A stretch of DNA of 5,216 nt from an uncultured Bacteroidota bacterium. Its GTDB lineage: Bacteria > Bacteroidota > Bacteroidia > Chitinophagales > Chitinophagaceae. Shown here one piece after another: positions 1-5,216 of this stretch (position 1 is its first letter; the number at the start of each line of letters is the position of its first letter). The notes under the pieces are model-generated. The model had not been told where the DNA came from and ran no database searches. It saw only the letters and a list, made by a program, of their open reading frames with translations. The DNA lies in contig CAIZLI010000201.1 in assembly GCA_903933765.1 (NCBI GenBank), forward strand, positions 1-5,216, read 5' to 3'. The position numbers were made by a program, and so were the translations under genes.

Positions 1-2054
1 AACTTTTTACTTAAAGAAGCAACTGCTTTTTCTAATGCATTAATCAATAATTGATCTCTTTTCCCAACTGCATCCTCCCCAAAATAATCTGCTGGATGCT
101 CAATTCTTTGAACAATACTTGTTACTTGAAATGAAATAAAATTTTTGACAGTAGCAGGAATAAATTGACTAGTAATTAAGGAGGCGATCTCTTTTTCCCA
201 AGCAACATAAATACCTGCAGCAACGCTATTTTTATCTAAAACAAAATCCCAATTACTCAAACGATTTTTCGCATTCATCAGTGTACTATCTTTAAATGCA
301 AGATCTTTCAAAATCGGAACCAACTTACTTGCAGGAATCGAAAAATAGTCTGTTTGCAAAGCAGCCATTGTCGCTAAATCAATTTTATTATTTGTACTAA
401 GTACGTTATTTATTCTGTCCCCTCTATAGGCATCAGACCATGTATATCCTATCGCATCCCATCTTGTATAATTCTCTGGTGTTACATTTTGATTGGCTGT
501 TGCAAAAAAACCAGTTGTAGGATTCAATGCACTTGGTCGATCTTTAATTGGCAAGTACCCCTCCCATTCATATCTTCCATCACCTGGTATAGGCACATAA
601 CCACTGAAGTGTTTTCTTATGGGTACGATGCCAACTGCTTGCCAGCCAATATTTCCTTTTTTATCGGCCCAGATCATATTCTCCCCAGGCAAATGACTGA
701 ACGAACAGGCTTCTCTAAAACGCTCCCAATCTGTTGCTTGGTCAATCCTTAAAGATGCAAGATAAGGCGCGCCACCTGGCTCCATCCATGCTGCTTTGAC
801 TGCATATGCTTTATAATGAACAGAATCAATCCATGTAATTGGACCATGTAATGAATACTTGAGCTCAACGGCCACTGTAGGACTATTTTTAACCTTAATT
901 GAGTCCTGAATACTGCGCATATCAACCCATTTACCTTTATGCCAATATTGATTTAAATTAGTTTTATTTAAATCATACACATACAGGTCTTCTCCATCCG
1001 TTTCAAAAATAGTCAAGCCCCATGCACCAAACTCATTATGCCCAATTGAAACCCCAGGTATCACAGGTTCACCTGCTCCAATAACATTCCAACCTGGCGC
1101 CACTAAATGAACCATATACCTCAAAGACGGCAAAGCAATTTTTCTGTGTGGATCATTGGCTAACATGGGATAACCACTTGCAGTTTTACTTCCTGCAACG
1201 ATCCAATTATTACTTCCCTCCATTTCTTGACTTTGAAGAAATAAATCTTTTTCGGGCAGGTTTGAAAGCTGCATCACAAGGTCTTCTTCTTGACTGCCCT
1301 CTCCACTATTTTTAAAAATTAATTCTTTTCTGAATGCATTGTACAATGCTAAAATATCTTGATCTAACAAAGCCGGATTAATTGAAGAATCCATTATTAG
1401 ATTTGGCTCTTTAGGATGAAACCAAACAATCTCTTTTACCTTTTTTTCACCCACCTTTGCGACTGCACGTGCTAGATTTAGTTCCTGCGTGATGTTTCCT
1501 AATAAACCCTGGTGTCTTGAGATGACTACTTCGGGCGTCCATGCTTTAGGTGTTATATTTAATAACTTAAATTCAATAGGTAAGTTATTAGGCGCTTGAT
1601 TCACTTCATTTATATAGGCATTTACACCTTCCACATATGCATTGATAATTGCCTCGCCTCTTGGATGGTAAATATTTAAATCTTTTTTAAGGTCTCCTCT
1701 ATATTTAAATAATCGAGTACCGATGTCTCTTTTTAATTCCCCTATTCCTAAAATTTCGGCAGTTGTGCCTGTGGCTTGTCTTCTCCAAACTTCAAATTGA
1801 AAAAGTCGATCTTTTACTGCACAATATCCTTGAGCAAAAAATAAGTCATGTTCATTTTGTGCATAAATATGATTGATACCCCATTGGTCTCTAAGCACTT
1901 CTACTTTGCTTAATAAACCTTTTAAATTCAGACTTGATTTTTGAATTGGGTCAATTTGATTTGATTGTGCATTTAAGGAAACACAAAAAAATAAAAAACA
2001 GCTGCTTAGGCAATTAAATAATAAAAATTGCAGTTTACTCAATTGATTTTTCAT
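1..2054 (-). CDS. Penicillin acylase-family Ntn-hydrolase precursor, exported; 3' end beyond the left edge
   Basis: The frame is open from 2054 to the left edge (684 codons visible). Residues 1-29 form a signal peptide with a long hydrophobic core and probable cleavage at NA|Q (29/30), so the enzyme should be periplasmic or surface-exposed. Residues 51-103 carry the alpha-chain signature (GINHIYA, DLFFAQGY, DRLFQFEVWRR, ATG..AE). A variable linker (about 248-280) ends in Gly280, followed by SNNW. Ser281 is the predicted autoprocessing residue and N-terminal nucleophile (beta1). His303 falls at beta23, Asp353 and Asp356 at beta73 and beta76 (calcium ligands in E. coli penicillin G acylase), and Asn521 in TANQN at beta241 (oxyanion hole). 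Family members hydrolyse N-acyl amide bonds such as beta-lactam side chains, acyl-homoserine lactones or lipopeptides; the substrate here is unknown. His at beta23 resembles cephalosporin and acyl-homoserine-lactone acylases rather than penicillin G acylase, which has Gln. The C-terminal part, perhaps 100 residues, is missing. An in-frame ATG at 2063 is an alternative start with a more A-rich leader; a TAA at 2079-2081 rules out anything longer. Confidence 0.93.
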   Translation of the reverse strand, partial: MKNQLSKLQFLLFNCLSSCFLFFCVSLNAQSNQIDPIQKSSLNLKGLLSKVEVLRDQWGINHIYAQNEHDLFFAQGYCAVKDRLFQFEVWRRQATGTTAEILGIGELKRDIGTRLFKYRGDLKKDLNIYHPRGEAIINAYVEGVNAYINEVNQAPNNLPIEFKLLNITPKAWTPEVVISRHQGLLGNITQELNLARAVAKVGEKKVKEIVWFHPKEPNLIMDSSINPALLDQDILALYNAFRKELIFKNSGEGSQEEDLVMQLSNLPEKDLFLQSQEMEGSNNWIVAGSKTASGYPMLANDPHRKIALPSLRYMVHLVAPGWNVIGAGEPVIPGVSIGHNEFGAWGLTIFETDGEDLYVYDLNKTNLNQYWHKGKWVDMRSIQDSIKVKNSPTVAVELKYSLHGPITWIDSVHYKAYAVKAAWMEPGGAPYLASLRIDQATDWERFREACSFSHLPGENMIWADKKGNIGWQAVGIVPIRKHFSGYVPIPGDGRYEWEGYLPIKDRPSALNPTTGFFATANQNVTPENYTRWDAIGYTWSDAYRGDRINNVLSTNNKIDLATMAALQTDYFSIPASKLVPILKDLAFKDSTLMNAKNRLSNWDFVLDKNSVAAGIYVAWEKEIASLITSQFIPATVKNFISFQVTSIVQRIEHPADYFGEDAVGKRDQLLINALEKAVASLSKK

Positions 2055-2056
2055 TC

Positions 2057-2072
2057 GTATCATTTTTGATAC
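2057..2072 (-). promoter_or_regulatory. Perfect 6-bp stem, 4-base loop hairpin at the acylase translation start
   Basis: GTATCA (2057-2062) and TGATAC (2067-2072) pair around a TTTT spacer (AAAA in the transcript). On the minus strand the hairpin contains the in-frame ATG at 2063 and ends two bases before the ATG at 2054. If it forms in the mRNA it would partly bury the upstream start and sit where a ribosome binds for the downstream one. It bears on start choice and might modulate translation; this is inferred from position only. Confidence 0.35.
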
Positions 2073-2073
2073 T

Positions 2074-2091
2074 TTAAATTAATCAATTTAA
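2074..2091. repeat. AT-only inverted repeat upstream of the acylase gene
   Basis: TTAAATT (2074-2080) and AATTTAA (2085-2091) are exact reverse complements around a 4-base spacer. The repeat lies 20 bases before the acylase ATG at 2054. It may be a dyad operator in the leader or promoter, but AT-only dyads are common by chance in such a genome. On the minus strand a TTGACT hexamer sits at its upstream side; no convincing partner element for a Bacteroidota promoter was found. Confidence 0.3.
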
Positions 2092-2106
2092 GTCAAAGCT
2101 TAGGAT

Positions 2107-2133
2107 TTTAAACCTCCCAATAAAGCGTTTAAA
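2107..2133 (-). repeat. Short inverted repeat just after the amidohydrolase stop; weak terminator candidate
   Basis: TTTAAAC (2107-2113) and GTTTAAA (2127-2133) pair over 7 bp around a 13-base loop. The structure begins 5 bases past the amidohydrolase TAA on the minus strand. Only one of the seven pairs is G-C and no U-run follows, so the hairpin would be weak. Such a repeat could arise by chance in AT-rich sequence. Confidence 0.3.
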
Positions 2134-2138
2134 TACCC

Positions 2139-3416
2139 TTATTTATGTTGCTTATACACTTTGCCATCCTTCATTATCCAATCGATGTTTTGTAAGCTTT
2201 CAATATTTTTAGTAGGGTCTTGTTTTAAGGCAATGATATCTGCCAATGCACCTGCTTTTATTTCACCTATTTGACCAACTTGTCCTAATAGTTCTGCTGC
2301 ATGAACAGTGGCTGTTTGCATGGCTTGTATTGGTGTTAAACCCCATGATACAAAATAGGAAAAATCTTTCGCTTGTGGAAGACTCCAATCATACCCGCCA
2401 ATATCTGTTCCGTATGCAATTTTCACACCTAACTTGACCGCTTTTTTAAAGGTTTCGGGAATAGACTTTGAAAACATAAGATTGATTGGGCTGCCTAATT
2501 TAGCCCTGCCTTCTGCCACAAATTCATTTACAAATAATGTTGGGCACCAAAAAACACCTTTAGCAGCCATTAATTGCATACTCTCCTCGTCCATACCTAA
2601 ACCATGTTCAATAGATTTTGCCCCCGCATTTACTGCAGCAATAATACCGTCTCTCGTCATAGCATGTGCGGCGAAATTTTTTCTACTCCCTATTGTTTCA
2701 CTACCAATAGCATTCATTTCTTCTAGTGTAAAATTTGATAATGCCCTGTAGTTTCCGTCTGGTTGTTTGATGTACCCTCTGTCAGAGTATATTTTTATCC
2801 AATCTGCACCGTGTTCTAGCTGCTCTCTTACTGCTCTTCTTGCTTCGTCAGCGCCTGTAATTTCTTGCACTCCTTTTGGCATTTTTAATTCCCATGCATA
2901 TTCTGAAGTTTTAATTGGATAATGACCTGTTGTGTTAATTGCTAAGGTGGCGACAAACATTCTTGGACCAGGAATGACACCAGCATTAATCGCTTTTTTT
3001 ATATCTACATCTGCATAACCTGCCCCTTCTGTTCCTAAGTCACGAATGGTTGTAAATCCATTCATAAGGGCCCTCTCCGCAGACTTTACACCTCTTATTG
3101 TTCTATATGGAATTGACTCTTTAAGTACTTGTACATCATAATCTTCTTGCGTGATATCCCCCTGAAGTAACACATGGGTATGACAATCAATCATACCGGG
3201 CATCACAAAATAATCAGAAAGATCGATTGTGCTATCTGCTTTAAATGCAGTTGGACCAACTGAGACAACCCTATTTCCGTTGAGTAAAACAAATTGTTTT
3301 TCTAACACAATACCTGTTTTAGTATCTAACAATTTACCGCATTTAAGTAGGATTGATTTTTGTGCTTCGGCATACAATGAAGTCAAAAGCATGAATAAGA
3401 ACATGAATTGTCGCAT
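2139..3416 (-). CDS. Exported metal-dependent amidohydrolase (imidazolonepropionase/prolidase-like)
   Basis: Complete protein of 425 residues, a normal length for this group. Residues 1-18 form a signal peptide with probable cleavage at AEA|Q, so it should act in the periplasm or outside the cell. A small beta-sandwich part (about 20-72, closed by about 385-425) flanks a TIM-barrel. The full metal-site set is visible: His79 and His81 (CHTH after MPGMID), Lys208 in WIKIY (the likely carboxylated bridging lysine), His251 in AAHA, His271 in IEHG and Asp338 in GTD. LADIIAL followed by the DGKVYK tail is the usual ending of the family. Relatives include Xaa-Pro/Xaa-Arg dipeptidases, imidazolonepropionase-like enzymes and other cyclic-amide hydrolases. 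Exported versions fit dipeptidase-like activity better than cytosolic histidine breakdown, but the substrate cannot be read from sequence alone. The start at 3416 is the first possible ATG, since an in-frame TAA lies at 3429-3431; the leader is A-rich with no Shine-Dalgarno site. It lies 97 bases after the BNR-repeat gene and 84 bases before the acylase gene. Confidence 0.93.
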   Translation of the reverse strand: MRQFMFLFMLLTSLYAEAQKSILLKCGKLLDTKTGIVLEKQFVLLNGNRVVSVGPTAFKADSTIDLSDYFVMPGMIDCHTHVLLQGDITQEDYDVQVLKESIPYRTIRGVKSAERALMNGFTTIRDLGTEGAGYADVDIKKAINAGVIPGPRMFVATLAINTTGHYPIKTSEYAWELKMPKGVQEITGADEARRAVREQLEHGADWIKIYSDRGYIKQPDGNYRALSNFTLEEMNAIGSETIGSRKNFAAHAMTRDGIIAAVNAGAKSIEHGLGMDEESMQLMAAKGVFWCPTLFVNEFVAEGRAKLGSPINLMFSKSIPETFKKAVKLGVKIAYGTDIGGYDWSLPQAKDFSYFVSWGLTPIQAMQTATVHAAELLGQVGQIGEIKAGALADIIALKQDPTKNIESLQNIDWIMKDGKVYKQHK

Positions 3417-3456
3417 GATTTTTTTATTTTAATTATCCTATTAAGCAACCATTAGT

Positions 3457-3493
3457 GGAAGCTTTAAATATATTTTCAATACCTAAAGCTTCC
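3457..3493 (-). repeat. Perfect 10-bp inverted repeat between the BNR gene and the amidohydrolase gene
   Basis: The arms GGAAGCTTTA (3457-3466) and TAAAGCTTCC (3484-3493) are exact reverse complements around a 17-base AT-rich loop. The nearer arm begins 20 bases after the TAG stop of the BNR-repeat gene, and the structure ends 40 bases before the amidohydrolase ATG. The position suits a transcription end or mRNA-stabilising hairpin for the upstream gene. However, the minus-strand sequence that follows (ACTAATGG) is not a U-tract, so this is not a classic intrinsic terminator. It could also be an operator or 5'-UTR element of the amidohydrolase gene. The structure is seen directly; its role is inferred. 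Confidence 0.6.
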
Positions 3494-3513
3494 TCCTTTC
3501 TGGCAACGGTATG

Positions 3514-5216
3514 CTACAATTGCAAAGCAGGGATATTTGCATTTTTAAATTGGTTATTAAAGTTTTTTACAGCGTCGTAAATGGCATCTAATTTTAATTT
3601 TTCTTTAGCCCAAGCATTTTGCAAATCAGCTAATTTGACTTTGACTCCATTCGTTAAAACTGGATCACTAATATCTATTAAACCTTTAAGGTAAAAGAAA
3701 TCCACATTTAATTTACTTGGCCAATTGATCACATCTTGTCCATTTTGTGTCCTACTTTCTACAATATTTGATTCCCAAGCATCTATTTTACCAATGATAC
3801 TATTTGCCTCTTCTTTAATTGATTTTGCTTCAGAAAGACTGGCTAATATATCGGCATAATATTGTAATTGTTTTTTTATTTTTCTTAAATTATTAACCGA
3901 AGTATGCACTTCCTTAATATTCGAACTGATTGTAGCAAGTGTACTTTGTTGTAAGTCCCAGTTTTCTTGAGAAGCTTTTATAAATGGATTTGGTAGCACA
4001 GATAGAGTTGTACTATTTGATTGCTTTGCAGAACTGTTGTTAAATGGATGCAGGGTTAATTTAGCCTGGTACATTCCAGGCGCAACAGCATATCCTGCAT
4101 AACTTCCTAATACAAAAACACCATTCACGTCAGGACTTTCTGAATTTGTTCTAAAATTCCATAAAAAACGATTATGCCCTTTTTGATTGTTAAGTAAAGT
4201 CTCTGGAGCAGGGCCACCTGGATATTTTTTGTAGTTTTCGTCCTTTAAATTACTATATGTTCTAATCAATTTACCTTTCGCATCCGTTATTTCTAATGTA
4301 ACTGTATCTTTCTCGTTAAGTGTTTCTGGTAAATAATAATCAAGGATGACGCCATCTGGCGCATTTTGTCCTTCTCCATTTTTCTCAGGCAAACCATTTC
4401 CTGCACCATATTTATAAGCTGGCTTTGGCATGATTAATTGAACAGAAGTATAATGATTGAATTGTACATTTTGTTGCACTGCACTTAGATCATCTAAAAT
4501 CCAAAATGCTCTACCAGCGGTCGCTGCAACCAAATCATTGTCTCTAATCATAAGATCAGTCACTGGAACAATTGGTAAATTTAATTGAAAATTAGACCAA
4601 GAATTACCTGCATCGTTCGAAATATAAAAGCCTCTTTCACTTCCAGCGTATAAAATATTTTTAAACTTTTTATCTTCTCTGATTACTTTAATAAAATCAG
4701 CATCTTTAACACCATTATTTATTTTTGTCCATGTTACACCATTATCTGTTGTTTTATAAGTATAAGATGCATAATCGTTTAGTTTATACCTTGTAGCACT
4801 TATATACACAACTCCTTTATCAAATGAAGAGGCTTCGATACTATTTATTTGACACTCTTCTAAATCTTTAGGCGTGATATTCGTCCATGTCTTACCACCG
4901 TCTGTAGTTACGTTGACCAATCCGCAATCACTACCTGTATAAATAGTATTAGGATCAAGTGGTGATTCTTTTACATAAAAAATTGTATTATAATTTTCAC
5001 CTCCAGCGCCTTCGTTGGTAAATGGAACTCCACCAGGGCCTTGCTTAGATTTGTCATTTCTTGTTAAGTCTGGACTAATTGCATCCCAACTTAATCCACC
5101 ATTCACCGTTTTCAACAATACATTGGCAGCATGATACATCACTTTTGGATTGTGCATAGAGGTCACAATTGGTGCATTCCAATTGAACCTGTATTTCATG
5201 TCTTTTGGCTGAACTG
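3514..5216 (-). CDS. C-terminal part of a large BNR/Asp-box repeat (VPS10/sortilin-like) protein; 5' end beyond the right edge
   Basis: The frame is open to the right edge, giving 566 residues before a TAG stop. The Met at 5199 is internal: the preceding in-frame codons read VQPKD and join a conserved block (RFNWNAPI, then SPDLTRND) that lies mid-protein in family members of about 1,000 residues. Counting from that Met, four Asp-box/BNR hairpins are visible: 30-38 (NGGLSW, degenerate), 98-105 (TTDGGKTW), 149-157 (KTTDNGVTW) and 194-201 (SNDAGNSW). These are blades of a beta-propeller. Residues about 285-402 look like an immunoglobulin or FlgD-like beta-sandwich (LEITDAKGKLIRTY, NRFLWNFR, APGMYQAKLTL). 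Residues about 408-550 are Lys/Glu-rich and helical, probably a coiled-coil bundle. No type IX sorting tail is seen at the C-terminus. Such proteins are often labelled glycosyl hydrolase or sialidase-like, but no catalytic residues can be assigned here. Asp-boxes are structural, so a binding or scaffold role is equally likely. The location is probably exported, but the N-terminus is not visible. Confidence 0.9.
   Translation of the reverse strand, partial: VQPKDMKYRFNWNAPIVTSMHNPKVMYHAANVLLKTVNGGLSWDAISPDLTRNDKSKQGPGGVPFTNEGAGGENYNTIFYVKESPLDPNTIYTGSDCGLVNVTTDGGKTWTNITPKDLEECQINSIEASSFDKGVVYISATRYKLNDYASYTYKTTDNGVTWTKINNGVKDADFIKVIREDKKFKNILYAGSERGFYISNDAGNSWSNFQLNLPIVPVTDLMIRDNDLVAATAGRAFWILDDLSAVQQNVQFNHYTSVQLIMPKPAYKYGAGNGLPEKNGEGQNAPDGVILDYYLPETLNEKDTVTLEITDAKGKLIRTYSNLKDENYKKYPGGPAPETLLNNQKGHNRFLWNFRTNSESPDVNGVFVLGSYAGYAVAPGMYQAKLTLHPFNNSSAKQSNSTTLSVLPNPFIKASQENWDLQQSTLATISSNIKEVHTSVNNLRKIKKQLQYYADILASLSEAKSIKEEANSIIGKIDAWESNIVESRTQNGQDVINWPSKLNVDFFYLKGLIDISDPVLTNGVKVKLADLQNAWAKEKLKLDAIYDAVKNFNNQFKNANIPALQL

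Noticed and set aside
489..752. 87-codon plus-strand open frame
   Set aside because: It lies wholly antisense to the acylase gene, whose minus-strand frame carries recognisable family motifs here (including TANQN); the 87-residue product is Cys/Trp-rich without any known pattern.
2068..2100. Possible promoter with TTGACT upstream of the acylase gene
   Set aside because: No matching TAnnTTTG-type element at a suitable distance, so it cannot be told from random AT-rich sequence.
2246..2751. Two plus-strand open frames (2246-2437 and 2434-2751) overlapping by a few bases
   Set aside because: Both are antisense to the amidohydrolase gene, over its conserved barrel region; the products show no domain, and their adjacency is a by-product of codon bias on the other strand.
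3229..3432. 67-codon plus-strand open frame
   Set aside because: Antisense to the signal peptide and first strands of the amidohydrolase; no supporting motif or leader.
3457..3493. Classic intrinsic terminator
   Set aside because: The stem is good, but no T-run follows on the transcribed strand; it is therefore listed only as an inverted repeat.
5197..5199. ATG as the true start of the BNR-repeat gene
   Set aside because: The frame stays open upstream to the window edge and the sequence around it is a conserved internal block of the family; there is no signal peptide or leader at this Met.

Overview
This 5,216-base window is AT-rich and almost fully coding. It carries three genes in a row, all on the minus strand, so the reading order is from right to left. 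Organism (inference): a member of the Bacteroidota, possibly a Chitinophagia-type lineage. The grounds are low GC, AAA/TTA-rich codon use, two exported proteins whose signal peptides end in Ala-Gln ('NAQ' and 'EAQ', common in this phylum), A-rich leaders in place of clear Shine-Dalgarno sites, and a BNR-repeat protein of a type common in Bacteroidota.

Layout in transcription order. (1) 5216-3514: the C-terminal 566 residues of a large protein with BNR/Asp-box repeats (VPS10/sortilin-like propeller, often annotated 'glycosyl hydrolase'). Its N-terminus lies beyond the right edge. (2) A 97-base gap with a perfect 10-bp inverted repeat. (3) 3416-2139: a complete, exported, metal-dependent amidohydrolase of the imidazolonepropionase/prolidase-like group. 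(4) An 84-base gap with three short AT-rich inverted repeats, one of them over the start region of the next gene. (5) 2054-1: a penicillin acylase-family Ntn-hydrolase precursor. Its last part, estimated at about 100 residues, is cut off by the left edge.

The two hydrolases are predicted to act outside the cytoplasm on amide bonds: N-acyl amides for the acylase, and dipeptide-like or cyclic amides for the amidohydrolase. Shared strand and short spacing are compatible with co-transcription, but the hairpin-forming gaps may separate transcripts. A joint role in scavenging or detoxifying extracellular amides is inference only. No RNA gene, mobile element, CRISPR array or integration site was seen, and no stretch over 100 bases lacks a gene. 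I found no convincing new system. The most informative points are the active-site geometry of the acylase and the structured intergenic gaps.
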